51,546 nucleotides of DNA, taken from positions 1 to 51,546 of the forward strand of contig CAAGAW010000016.1 of assembly GCA_900767465.1 (NCBI GenBank). Direction: 5' to 3'. This document shows positions 7,452-14,581 of this stretch, piece by piece. A model generated the notes under the pieces. The model worked only from the letters and a program-made list of their open reading frames with translations. It was not told where the DNA came from and made no database searches. The stretch is from Clostridia bacterium (GTDB lineage: Bacteria > Bacillota > Clostridia > Christensenellales > Pumilibacteraceae). Every line of letters starts with the position of its first letter. Positions within the stretch are counted from its first letter, which is position 1. The translations under genes and the position numbers were made by a program.

Positions 7452-7471
7452 TTGCACCTATATAGGTGCAA
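7452..7471. promoter_or_regulatory. Perfect 20-bp palindromic operator (likely XRE target)
   Basis: TTGCACCTATATAGGTGCAA reads identically on both strands. It sits 4 bases after the -10 hexamer and runs into the AAGGAGG RBS. Size, perfect dyad symmetry and position are what an XRE-type dimer operator would show. The divergent XRE gene is the obvious candidate regulator. In the mRNA the same sequence could form a hairpin next to the RBS. Confidence 0.75.
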
Positions 7472-7481
7472 AGGAGGTTGT

Positions 7482-7934
7482 ATGAAAATTAAAACGGGAG
7501 ACGGATGGAAAGGGAAGAGCAAAGCCGATATGATAAATCGGGTTTTGGGAACGGATTTTAAGCAGCATATGCAATCCGGCGTCAGAATAAACAGAGGGAC
7601 GTCCGACGAAATTCTGGCTTGGTTTGTAGTGCTTGACGAAAAACCGCGAGGAACGGACGGCTCGTGGCTGTGGGTGGACAAGTTGAGTTGCGACGGCAGA
7701 GAAATCGAAGAATTTTACGTCGGCGACGATTACTTAAAGTACAAGTACAAAATGAAAAAGGGAGAATTTCCGAGGAGATTGGTCTTTCAGATAGATCCGG
7801 ACGACGTCGGGGATAGATATTTTTGCCGATTTATGGGTGAATTTCATCTTGTCGAACGCAATGACAATATAGGATACAAAAGATATAAGAAGGTAAGCGA
7901 CGAATTTAAATTGATCAGAGAGGAAGGAAGATAA
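7482..7934 (+). CDS. Unknown soluble protein of the XRE island
   Basis: This 150-residue protein was not recognised. It is charged, has no membrane segment or signal, and is rich in aromatic residues: AWFVVLD, SWLWVDKLS, EEFYVGDDYLKYKYKMKKGEF (shortened here), then RYFCRFMGEFHLVER and a basic/acidic end KRYKKVSDEFKL. The alternating pattern suggests a beta-rich fold. The final F-x-G-x-F-x-L then Y-K-x-V-S-D-E-F pattern reminded me weakly of small nucleic-acid-binding beta-barrel domains next to nucleases, but I cannot support that. An excellent AAGGAGG RBS precedes the ATG. It has AGA/AGG and ATA codons that are rare in neighbouring genes. The next gene starts 2 bases after the stop, so the two are one operon under the XRE/palindrome control region. 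Confidence 0.8.
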   Translation: MKIKTGDGWKGKSKADMINRVLGTDFKQHMQSGVRINRGTSDEILAWFVVLDEKPRGTDGSWLWVDKLSCDGREIEEFYVGDDYLKYKYKMKKGEFPRRLVFQIDPDDVGDRYFCRFMGEFHLVERNDNIGYKRYKKVSDEFKLIREEGR

Positions 7935-7936
7935 TT

Positions 7937-8188
7937 ATGAATGACATAGGATCTTATATAGGTGGAATGATTGTTCTTTTAGCCGGTGCGATAGGGTGTC
8001 CGATAATTGCATATAAAAAGTACAGAAACGTAGTGGGGTGGCTTGTGCTTGGATTTTTCGGAGGATTGATATCGCTTATCGCTATAGCCTGCCTGCCGAG
8101 TCGTAATCATATAACCTTATCCGAACAATTAAAGGTTGCGGAAGAGATAAAAAGAAATCAGGACGACGAAGAGGACGACGAAGAGTAA
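7937..8188 (+). CDS. Small two-span membrane protein of the XRE island
   Basis: This 83-residue protein has two predicted membrane segments (about residues 7-25 and 32-52) joined by a short basic loop YKKYRNVVG, followed by a cytoplasmic helix and a very acidic tail (DDEEDDEE). It starts 2 bases after the upstream stop and uses GGAAGG as RBS, so expression is coupled. Small two-span membrane proteins of this size occur as superinfection-immunity factors, toxins or effectors in mobile modules, but also as ordinary hypothetical genes, and no specific family was recognised. It is followed at once by the right copy of the duplicated terminator. Its composition is AT-rich like the rest of the island. 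Confidence 0.8.
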   Translation: MNDIGSYIGGMIVLLAGAIGCPIIAYKKYRNVVGWLVLGFFGGLISLIAIACLPSRNHITLSEQLKVAEEIKRNQDDEEDDEE

Positions 8189-8190
8189 TA

Positions 8191-8248
8191 AAAACGAAAA
8201 CCCACCCGAAAGATTTATCCGATTCTCGGGTGGGGTATTTTTTAAATA
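8191..8248. terminator. Terminator, right copy of the ~58-bp direct repeat
   Basis: This is nearly identical to 7072-7130: AAAACGAAAACCCACCCGAA, GATTTATCCGAT and CTCGGGTGGG are shared, with a one-base gap and a few substitutions. It ends the island operon on plus and the SDR-lipoprotein unit on minus. Sharing with the left copy extends to TATTTTTTAAATA beyond the stem, farther than a terminator needs. Confidence 0.85.
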
Positions 8249-8261
8249 TTCGATTGTTGTG

Positions 8262-9092
8262 TCACGATTCTTTTTCTTCAAAAGCGGCGTCGTAAGAGGG
8301 GACGTGCGCCTTTTTCATAACCGAATCTATAACGTTTGCGGCGCTTTTCGGAGCGAGTTTATAGAACGCGTTCATTGCCATTGCGTCCGCGCCGATAATA
8401 ACGCGGCGTTTACGTTTTGCCATACCGTATACGATTTTTTGCGCGGTTTTCTCTGCCGTCATGGAAATTTTCGCTACTTTTTTCTCGTCGAAAAATCCGT
8501 CCGATTTTCTGAAAAGCGACGTTTTAGTAAACCCCGCAAACACGCAGCAAACGAAAGCCTTGCCCTTTTCTTCGGCGGCGATGGCTTCTGTGAACGCTTT
8601 AAGCGCGGACTTCGACGCGGAATACGCGCTCGTTGCGGCAAGCGGACAAAGCGCGGAAGAAGAGCAGACGTTGACGACCGCCGGCATAGCGCAAACGCGC
8701 TTCATTTTCGGTAAGAGCATGCGGGTCGCGGTTACGGGCGCAAAATAATTTACTTCGAACACCCGTCGCAGTTCCTCGTCCGGTTCGCCGAGCGCAAGCG
8801 TAAAAGGCGGCATGATGCCCGCGTTGTTTATAAGAACGGAGCAGGGTTCGCTGTCAAAGTCGGCTGATATGTTTTTCCATAAACCGACGTCGGTAACGTC
8901 GCCGACGATATATCGGAAATTCCCGCCGAGTTCGGTTTTAAGCGCGGCAAGTTTTTCTTCTCCGCGGGCGATCCCCAAAACAGTACAATTAAATCGCCCG
9001 ACCAAAAGCCTGACGATTTCTTTGCCTATTCCGTCGGACGCGCCGGTAACTATAACGTGCGCGCCGTATAAGTATGACCGTTTCGGATTCAC
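8262..9092 (-). CDS. Short-chain dehydrogenase/reductase (SDR), classical type
   Basis: This 276-residue protein has a Rossmann fold with cofactor motif TGASDGIG at 16-23, NNAG at 89-92, catalytic Ser at 144-146, and YSASK with Tyr157 and Lys161. Classical SDRs use NAD(P)H on alcohols, ketones or acyl intermediates. The C-terminal half resembles the DltE/YohF-like SDR group that acts on fatty or lipid substrates, but the substrate cannot be assigned. The start codon is GTG (9090-9092), which overlaps the lipoprotein stop by 4 bp (GTGA), so it is the second gene of a coupled pair. The last 30 residues form a basic/amphipathic extension (NVIDSVMKKAHVPS). Confidence 0.92.
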   Translation of the reverse strand: MNPKRSYLYGAHVIVTGASDGIGKEIVRLLVGRFNCTVLGIARGEEKLAALKTELGGNFRYIVGDVTDVGLWKNISADFDSEPCSVLINNAGIMPPFTLALGEPDEELRRVFEVNYFAPVTATRMLLPKMKRVCAMPAVVNVCSSSALCPLAATSAYSASKSALKAFTEAIAAEEKGKAFVCCVFAGFTKTSLFRKSDGFFDEKKVAKISMTAEKTAQKIVYGMAKRKRRVIIGADAMAMNAFYKLAPKSAANVIDSVMKKAHVPSYDAAFEEKES

Positions 9093-10045
9093 GGGGTTAC
9101 CGAATAATCCGAAAGGACGTACGAAGTGACGTATTTTTTGGTTGCCTGACCGACGTCGTATTCGGTAGTAGCCATTTTGATCATAACTTTGCGGGTTTTG
9201 TCCGAGTCGTCCGAACCGATCTTAAAGTCGGTAGAGGACAGCCAGAGTTCGATCGACGGACCCGAATTTTCGCCCGACATGGTAAGCGAGGTCTTTATTG
9301 CCGCAACGCTTCCGTCGGCGGTGTAGGGGGAAAGGAAACCGAACGTTCCCATACTTTCGGGTTCTTTTCCGCACGAGAAAGAAACCGTGCGGTACGCAAA
9401 CTTTCCGGTGCCGTGCATATCGAACCAGCACGCATTCGCAAACGAACCGCCGCCTTCCGCCTTGATCCCGGCTGCCGCGCGCGCAACGTAATAAATCATT
9501 TCGTTGTCGTATACGTTCATAAGCGTATTATCGCCCACTTTAACTTCGCTTGTCGCGTTTTCGCGATTATAATAGTTAAGCGTGCTTATTCCGGCGGCGT
9601 AATCGTTGGTAAGTTCGTAACTGAAATTCGTTTTTTCGCCGGCGCGCGGAGCGAGTTCGATTTTTTTATAACTCTTTTCGGGCGTGAGCGACGCGGGCGC
9701 GAAAACAACGCTCGAATTTATCGTGTCGGTGAGTCCGCGATCGGCGTCGGGCGCGGCGTCGTTATACGTAATCGTCATCGACGTCGTAAGACTGCTTTTG
9801 TCCGAGTCCGGGGCGGGCGCGATCGTAAGCGTAAGCGTTCCCGTCGCTACTACCGTATCGGTAGTGACGTCGCGGCGTTCGATCGAATACACGCATTTTT
9901 CGTAGGCGTTTTTCGGTTCGCCGGCGTGAACCCACGGCGCGGGGCTGTCCAACGAAAGAGTAGGCGCGGAAGTTCCGCAAGCGCATGCGACGAGCGCAAC
10001 AACGCCCGCAATCGCCGCGGCGATAATCGTTTTGATTTTTTTCAT
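9089..10045 (-). CDS. Secreted lipoprotein of unknown function
   Basis: This 318-residue protein has a clear lipoprotein signal: KKIK basic start, hydrophobic core, and lipobox LVAC with the lipidated Cys at 21. The mature part is rich in Thr, Ser and Asp with many beta-type strands (for example LTLTIAPAPDSDKSS and YAGISTLNYYNRENATSEV) and no catalytic motif that I recognise. It would be anchored on the outer face of the cytoplasmic membrane. It is the first gene of a two-gene unit with the SDR (GTGA overlap), with its own promoter. Such lipoproteins are often substrate-binding or structural; no role can be assigned. Confidence 0.85.
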   Translation of the reverse strand: MKKIKTIIAAAIAGVVALVACACGTSAPTLSLDSPAPWVHAGEPKNAYEKCVYSIERRDVTTDTVVATGTLTLTIAPAPDSDKSSLTTSMTITYNDAAPDADRGLTDTINSSVVFAPASLTPEKSYKKIELAPRAGEKTNFSYELTNDYAAGISTLNYYNRENATSEVKVGDNTLMNVYDNEMIYYVARAAAGIKAEGGGSFANACWFDMHGTGKFAYRTVSFSCGKEPESMGTFGFLSPYTADGSVAAIKTSLTMSGENSGPSIELWLSSTDFKIGSDDSDKTRKVMIKMATTEYDVGQATKKYVTSYVLSDYSVTP

Positions 10046-10083
10046 AATATCCTCTCGGTGTCGTTTTATCGGTCTACCCGAAA

Positions 10084-10112
10084 ATTATACCACACCTTGC
10101 GTTTTTAATCAA
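10084..10112 (-). promoter_or_regulatory. Sigma-A promoter of the lipoprotein-SDR unit
   Basis: On minus: TTGATT (10107-10112), 17 bases, TATAAT (10084-10089), about 38 bases before the lipoprotein ATG. Confidence 0.75.
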
Positions 10113-10156
10113 CGGTTTACGGTGAAAAAATACGGATAATCGGGTGAATCGACCGT

Positions 10157-10780
10157 CTATTCCGTTATTTTTGCGTTCTTAACCGTAAACAGTTCGGTCA
10201 TCGCTCGACAAACGAGCGAGCGAAGAACGTCGTAATCTATGTAATCGTGATTGTCGAATACGTATTCGTGCGCGAAAGACTGTACAAGATTCATACAGAA
10301 ATGAACCTTTTCGAGCATGTGTTCGCCTCCGAACCCGAGATCGGTAAGGCGGGCGGACAGTTCTTCGGTCATACGCGATTCAAGTTCGATAAACCGCGCG
10401 TTTACCGCCTCGTCGGTAGCGGCAAGCGAGTGAAGAGTAGCGTGCATCTTCGCGTTGTCGCGGTGCGCGGCTATAACGGCGTCGACAGCCTTTTCGGCAA
10501 GTTCGTTAATCTTTATCGGCGCGTGCACGCGGTCCATGAGTTTTATTATGGGCGCGGAAACCTTATCTATATATATTTCCAGCGCAACGATAAGGATATC
10601 CCGCTTGTCCGCAAAGTATCCGTACACGATACCCGTGCTCACCCCCGCGCGTTTCGCGATTTCGACGGTGTTGGTGCCGTAATACCCGACTTCGGAGAAA
10701 AGTTCGTATCCCGCCCGAATAATTTTGTTCTTTTTTTCGATCGACCGCTCCTGCCGCGGCTCGCGTACAGTGTTTTTCAT
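10157..10780 (-). CDS. TetR/AcrR family transcriptional regulator
   Basis: This 207-residue protein has an N-terminal TetR DNA-binding domain (residues about 15-62): IIRAGYELFSEVGYYGTNTVEIAKRAGVSTGIVYGYFADKRDI in consensus order, given here only to show the A-x-x-LF-x-x-x-G-Y and Y-x-Y-F-x-x-K signatures. The C-terminal helical domain, which would bind a ligand, is divergent. It is divergently transcribed from feoAAB. The control region between them holds an inverted repeat (10819-10841) suited to a TetR dimer. A minus-strand promoter (TTGCCT-17-TAATAT, ending close to the ATG at 10780) is plausible. Its target may be the iron operon, itself, or the neighbouring lipoprotein-SDR pair; the sequence does not decide. 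Confidence 0.9.
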   Translation of the reverse strand: MKNTVREPRQERSIEKKNKIIRAGYELFSEVGYYGTNTVEIAKRAGVSTGIVYGYFADKRDILIVALEIYIDKVSAPIIKLMDRVHAPIKINELAEKAVDAVIAAHRDNAKMHATLHSLAATDEAVNARFIELESRMTEELSARLTDLGFGGEHMLEKVHFCMNLVQSFAHEYVFDNHDYIDYDVLRSLVCRAMTELFTVKNAKITE

Positions 10781-10818
10781 GGTTATATATTAGCACGTTT
10801 TGAAAAAAAAGGCAAGAG

Positions 10819-10841
10819 AAATTTCAAAAAATATGAAATTT
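10819..10841. promoter_or_regulatory. Inverted repeat operator upstream of feo and tetR
   Basis: AAATTTCA and TGAAATTT are perfect 8-bp arms around 7 bases. A related half, TTTCATATTTT (10905-10915), is the inverse of AAAATATGAAA (10828-10838), so similar sites lie on both sides of the feo promoter. Either the TetR protein or an iron regulator could bind. It does not resemble a classical 19-bp Fur box. Confidence 0.55.
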
Positions 10842-10855
10842 ATGTCACATTTTGC

Positions 10856-10884
10856 TTGACAAAGAAATCGCGAAGTAATATAAT
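10856..10884 (+). promoter_or_regulatory. Consensus sigma-A promoter of the feo operon
   Basis: TTGACA (10856-10861), 17 bases, TATAAT (10879-10884). The leader of about 50 bases includes an inverted repeat, AAAGAAGT (10898-10905) and ACTTCTTT (10919-10926), that could hide the approach to the RBS GGGAGG. Confidence 0.85.
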
Positions 10885-10940
10885 ATATCCGAAATTGAAA
10901 GAAGTTTCATATTTTAAGACTTCTTTGCGGGAGGTTGAAC

Positions 10941-11153
10941 ATGCCGATAGTAATAGCACCCGTCAACCGCGAACTCAGGATAGTAAGAATCGCGGCGGAC
11001 GAAAAACTCAAAAAACACCTCGAAAGTCTCGGAATCACCATCAACGGAGCGATTACGGTACTCAGCGCGAGCGGCGGCAGCGTCGTTTGCAAGATAAAAG
11101 ACGGAAGAGTTGCGCTTGACAGAGATTTGTCGACCAAAATTTTCGTCGCTTAA
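10941..11153 (+). CDS. feoA: FeoA-domain protein (first copy)
   Basis: This 70-residue protein has the SH3-like FeoA fold: RELRIVRIAADEKLKKHLESLGI and TINGAITVLSASGGSVVCKIKDGRVALDRDLSTKIFV (shown in parts), with the L-x-x-L/M-G-I-x-x-G-x-x-I/V signature. FeoA is a small cytoplasmic partner of the FeoB ferrous iron transporter. The ATG at 10941 is preferred over TTG at 10935 because it gives proper spacing to GGGAGG. It is the first gene of the operon; a second FeoA follows after a 32-base gap. Confidence 0.92.
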   Translation: MPIVIAPVNRELRIVRIAADEKLKKHLESLGITINGAITVLSASGGSVVCKIKDGRVALDRDLSTKIFVA

Positions 11154-11185
11154 CGGTAAAATCTTTTAATAAGGAGATAAACAGA

Positions 11186-11419
11186 ATGGAAAAGACTTTG
11201 GACGCGTTCGCGATCGGCGAGAACGGAGTGGTTAAATCCGTTGCCGGCGAAGGCAAGATCAAACGGCGTCTGTTCGATATGGGTATTACGCCGGGAGCCG
11301 AAATTCACATGCGCAAGCGCGCTCCGCTCGGCGATCCGATCGAAATCACAATCCGCGGTTACGAACTCACCCTTCGTAAAAGCGAAGCCGTGTGCGTAAC
11401 GATGGAGGTAAGCAAGTAA
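11186..11419 (+). CDS. feoA: FeoA-domain protein (second copy)
   Basis: This 77-residue FeoA has GKIKRRLFDMGITPGAEIHM, the best match to the family signature, followed by the strands PIEITIRGYELTLRKSEAVCV. Two tandem feoA genes ahead of feoB are common in Clostridia; the copies here differ strongly, which suggests distinct contacts with FeoB. The AAGGAGA RBS is well placed. Its TAA overlaps the feoB ATG by one base, so translation is coupled to feoB. Confidence 0.93.
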   Translation: MEKTLDAFAIGENGVVKSVAGEGKIKRRLFDMGITPGAEIHMRKRAPLGDPIEITIRGYELTLRKSEAVCVTMEVSK

Positions 11420-13734
11420 TGAAGAGATTTGCACTCGCTGGCAACCCGAACTGCGGTAAAACCACGCTGTTCAACAGCCTTACGGGATCTACCGCGCACG
11501 TCGGCAACTGGCCGGGCGTAACGGTAGACAAACGCGACGGCGTTTACAAAAAATGCGCCGAGCCCGTAGCGATCGTAGACCTTCCGGGTATTTACTCGCT
11601 TTCGCCGTACACCCCCGAAGAGGTTATCGCCCGTAACTACATACTCGACGAAAAGCCCGATTGCGTCATCAACATCGTAGACGCGACCAACCTCGAAAGA
11701 AACCTCTACCTTACCACGCAGATCATGGAGATCGACGTTCCCATGGTTATCGCGCTCAACATGATGGACGCGGTGGAGAAGGCGGGCGACAAGATAGACG
11801 ACCGCGAACTCGAGAAAAAACTCGGCATTCCCGTCGTAAAGATTTCCGCGCTTAAAGAAACGGGTCTTAAAGAACTTATGGACAAAGCCTACAACGAGAG
11901 CAAGAAGGCTCGTAAAGGCTCGACCGTTCTCGAAGAATCCGCGCTCGCGCACCTCGTAGGCGACGTGAGAATCGCGCTCGACGGACAAAAAGTCGAAAAT
12001 CCGCTTTTCCACGCGGTAAAACTCGTCGAGGGCGACGAAATCGAAGTGGAAATGCACAAAGAAACCGTCGGTATGGTGGACGAGTTCAAAAAGACGTTCT
12101 CCGACGACGTTTTCGGGACCGACTTCGAGGCGCTCGTTGCGGACGCGAGATACAAGTACATTTCCAAACACTTTGCTCCCGCGCTCACGCACAAAAGCAA
12201 AGAAAAGTTCAAGATGACCAAGTCGGACAAAGCGGACAGAGTCCTCACTCACAAAATCTGGGGTATTCCGATCTTCCTCGTAATCCTGTTCGGCATCTTC
12301 CACCTTACGTTCTCCGAAAACCTGTTTTTCCTTAACGGATTCACCGAAAAAATGGGCTGGATGCCGTCGCTGGGCGACCTCGGACTTTTAACCGAGGACG
12401 GCGACCCGATTAACTTCGGCGTAAAACTGTTGTCGTGCGTTTACGACGGAGCGGTGTTCTCGCCGGGCGTTATAGTAAATAACCTCTGGAACGAGATAAT
12501 CGTAGGCGAACTGTTCGGACTTCTTAAAACCGGCGTCGAAGCCATCGGTATGGCCGGCTGGGCGGTAGGACTTATCAACGACGGTATCATCGAAGGTATC
12601 AGCGCGGTTCTTTCCTTCCTTCCCCCGATCCTCGTACTGTTCCTGTTCTTCTCGATTCTCGAAGACAGCGGATATATGGCGCGTATCGCGTTCATCTTAG
12701 ACAGAATGTTCCGTAAATTCGGACTTTCGGGTCGCGCGTTCATGCCCATGATTATGGGCTTCGGATGCTCCGTTCCCGCAATGATCAACACCCGTACGCT
12801 TGCGGACGAGAAAGAGCGCACCGCGACTATCCGCGTTATACCGTTCTTCTCGTGCGGCGCAAAACTCCCGATCCTTACCGCGGTTGCGGGCGCAATCGTT
12901 GCTGCTTTCGGAATCGGAAACGCCGACCTCATTACGTTCGCGATGTACGTTCTCGGTATCGTAACCGCTATCGTGTGCGTGCTTCTGATGCGTTCTACCA
13001 CGCTAAAAGGCGAAACTCCTCCGTTCATTATGGAGTTGCCCGCTTATCACCTTCCGCAGTTCAAGAACCTTATGGCTCACCTGTGGGATAAGACCAAGCA
13101 CTTCGTCAAAAAAGCGTTCACCATCATCTTCGCTTCTACTATCGTTATCTGGGTACTGTGCCATTTCTCCTTCTCGTGGGAATTCCTCGCGGACGAAGAC
13201 ATCAACCTCAGTATTCTCGCTAACGTAAGCAAACTTATTCAGCCTTTGTTCACTCCGCTCGGATTCGGTTCGCAGATCGGTCAGTTCGGCTGGGTATTCG
13301 CTCTCGCGGCTGTCTCCGGACTTATCGCGAAAGAGAACGTCATCTCGACATTCGCCATCCTCGCGGCTTGCCTTATCAAAAACGCCGGTATCGATTTCGG
13401 CGGACTCGATATCGAGGCAGAAGACGGAATCGACGCGGTCCGCGCTATGATTCAGGCTACCGGTATCACCGTTCCCGCGCTTATCGCGTTCATTGCTTTC
13501 AATATGACCACGATCCCGTGCTTTGCGGCAGTCGCTACCGCGAAAGCGGAACTTCAGAACAAAAAGCGTTATATCTGGACGCTCGTGTTCTGGGTCGCTT
13601 CGTCCTACATCGTAGGCGCGATGATCTACACGATCGGTTCGTGGCCGTGGACGGTCGCCCTCTGGCTCGCCGTTATCGCCGCCGTTATCGCGTTTATCGT
13701 TCTTCGTAACAGAAGAGTAGTAAAGAAGGCGTAA
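11419..13734 (+). CDS. feoB: FeoB ferrous iron transporter
   Basis: This 771-residue protein has an N-terminal G-protein domain with G1 GNPNCGKTT (residues about 7-15), the switch/G2 Thr region NWPGVTVDKR, G3 DLPGIYSL, and G4 NMMD near 114-117. A helical GDI-like spacer follows (to about 280). Two Gate regions and about ten membrane segments come next, including the conserved SGYMARIAFILDRMFRKFGLSG (in parts) and GFGCSVPA signature near 445-455, the Cys that lines the path. It imports Fe2+ across the cytoplasmic membrane. It starts at ATG 11419 overlapping the feoA stop, with GGAGG upstream. The next gene, a Cys-rich partner, starts 5 bases after its stop. Confidence 0.97.
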   Translation: MKRFALAGNPNCGKTTLFNSLTGSTAHVGNWPGVTVDKRDGVYKKCAEPVAIVDLPGIYSLSPYTPEEVIARNYILDEKPDCVINIVDATNLERNLYLTTQIMEIDVPMVIALNMMDAVEKAGDKIDDRELEKKLGIPVVKISALKETGLKELMDKAYNESKKARKGSTVLEESALAHLVGDVRIALDGQKVENPLFHAVKLVEGDEIEVEMHKETVGMVDEFKKTFSDDVFGTDFEALVADARYKYISKHFAPALTHKSKEKFKMTKSDKADRVLTHKIWGIPIFLVILFGIFHLTFSENLFFLNGFTEKMGWMPSLGDLGLLTEDGDPINFGVKLLSCVYDGAVFSPGVIVNNLWNEIIVGELFGLLKTGVEAIGMAGWAVGLINDGIIEGISAVLSFLPPILVLFLFFSILEDSGYMARIAFILDRMFRKFGLSGRAFMPMIMGFGCSVPAMINTRTLADEKERTATIRVIPFFSCGAKLPILTAVAGAIVAAFGIGNADLITFAMYVLGIVTAIVCVLLMRSTTLKGETPPFIMELPAYHLPQFKNLMAHLWDKTKHFVKKAFTIIFASTIVIWVLCHFSFSWEFLADEDINLSILANVSKLIQPLFTPLGFGSQIGQFGWVFALAAVSGLIAKENVISTFAILAACLIKNAGIDFGGLDIEAEDGIDAVRAMIQATGITVPALIAFIAFNMTTIPCFAAVATAKAELQNKKRYIWTLVFWVASSYIVGAMIYTIGSWPWTVALWLAVIAAVIAFIVLRNRRVVKKA

Positions 13735-13738
13735 GATC

Positions 13739-13936
13739 ATGGGCGTGCTTGAAATCATACTTATCGTAGTGTGCGCCGCCGTCGTCATCGCCGTCGCCGC
13801 CGCCGCGATTATACGGAAAGTAAAAGGCAAGAGTTCGTGCGGCGGATACTGTGACGGTTGTTGCGAACACTGCAAGGCTTGTTCACACGCCGACGCACCG
13901 CAAAAAAAGCCGTCCGACAAAAAGTCCGACGACTGA
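13739..13936 (+). CDS. FeoB-associated Cys-rich membrane protein
   Basis: This 65-residue protein has one N-terminal membrane helix (residues about 4-26) and then a cytosolic Cys cluster: CGGYCDGCCEHCKAC, six Cys in 15 residues, ending in a charged Lys/Asp tail. This matches the small FeoB-associated Cys-rich membrane protein family found directly downstream of feoB in Firmicutes. It may hold or hand over iron or another metal near FeoB; the function is not established. It is the last gene of the feo operon. Confidence 0.92.
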   Translation: MGVLEIILIVVCAAVVIAVAAAAIIRKVKGKSSCGGYCDGCCEHCKACSHADAPQKKPSDKKSDD

Positions 13937-14068
13937 CGCGGAACGCGATCTGATAAATCGTCGAAGTATCCGACGGCGAGGAGCGTTCCGTGCGTCGATA
14001 CGAAAATCCGTTTCGTCAACCGACGCAACCGTAAAATTTGCTCACAAGGTAATAGTTTCAGTTCAACC

Positions 14069-14109
14069 GTAAAAGTCCTTCGAGGTTTCTCCCCTCGGAG
14101 GGCTTTTAC
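14069..14109 (+). terminator. Hairpin ending the feo operon
   Basis: GTAAAAGTCCTTCGAGG (14069-14085) pairs with CCTCGGAGGGCTTTTAC (14093-14109) over 17 bp with minor mismatches. The T content is within the stem (CTTTTAC) and few T follow, so it may end transcription weakly or stabilise the mRNA 3' end. Confidence 0.65.
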
Positions 14110-14222
14110 GTCTTTGCTGTCGCTACGGCTCTCTTTTGAAAATGAGACAAAAAGATTTCTCTTGAAAAGAAACAAAACGGCGAGCCGCTGCGGGCAAGTA
14201 ATTGCTTGGAATATGTCCAACG

Positions 14223-14440
14223 TTTCGGTAGGGCGGGACGCCATCGTCCCGCCGCCAACCGGTCGTACACCCGAACCGTCTTGTCATTGCGAGGAGCGCA
14301 ACGCGCGACGTGGCAATCTCCCGGAAGGGGAACGTCGGCAACGAACCCGCGCCGGCTAACGCTTGTACACCGTTGTCATTTCGAGCGAAGGCGCAGCCGA
14401 AGTCGAGAAATCCCCTACGAAAGAAACGAAACCAAACATA
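14223..14440. repeat. Composite dispersed repeat cluster A
   Basis: In the 645-base gap between the feo operon and addB I see no gene but a chain of known-looking repeats. The first is the GC hairpin TAGGGCGGGACGCCATCGTC (14228-; copy 2 of the 5542 unit). Next comes TGTCATTGCGAGGAGC..GTGGCAATCTCCCGGAAGG (14282-14328), a REP-like unit. The last is TGTCATTTCGAGCGAAGG..AGTCGAGAAATCCCCTACGA (14373-14420). The same order recurs at 29790-30090. Similar CATTGCGAG/GCAATCTC and CATTTCGAG/CGAGAAAT elements occur in many bacteria. From 14441 to 14546 I see nothing further. Confidence 0.75.
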
Positions 14441-14546
14441 CACGACTAACCCAAATACTCGCCTGCATGGGCTCCATGCCCCGCATAAGAAACGAGAACG
14501 AATGTACGTTAATTCAAAGCACACTTGCCGGCGTCGTGTAAATGGC

Positions 14547-14575
14547 TTGCAAAACGGCGAAAAAAGCGGTATAAT
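14547..14575 (+). promoter_or_regulatory. Sigma-A promoter of addBA, predicted leaderless
   Basis: TTGCAA (14547-14552), 17 bases, TATAAT (14570-14575). Only six bases separate the -10 from the addB ATG at 14582, so the predicted transcription start coincides with the start codon. No RBS lies upstream of this ATG. Confidence 0.75.
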
Positions 14576-14581
14576 GTAACT

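Noticed and set aside
14113..14580. Several short open frames in the repeat cluster before addB
   Set aside because: They span REP-like repeats and GC hairpins and have no RBS or domain; similar frames appear in the other cluster at 29.9 kb, as expected of repeats.
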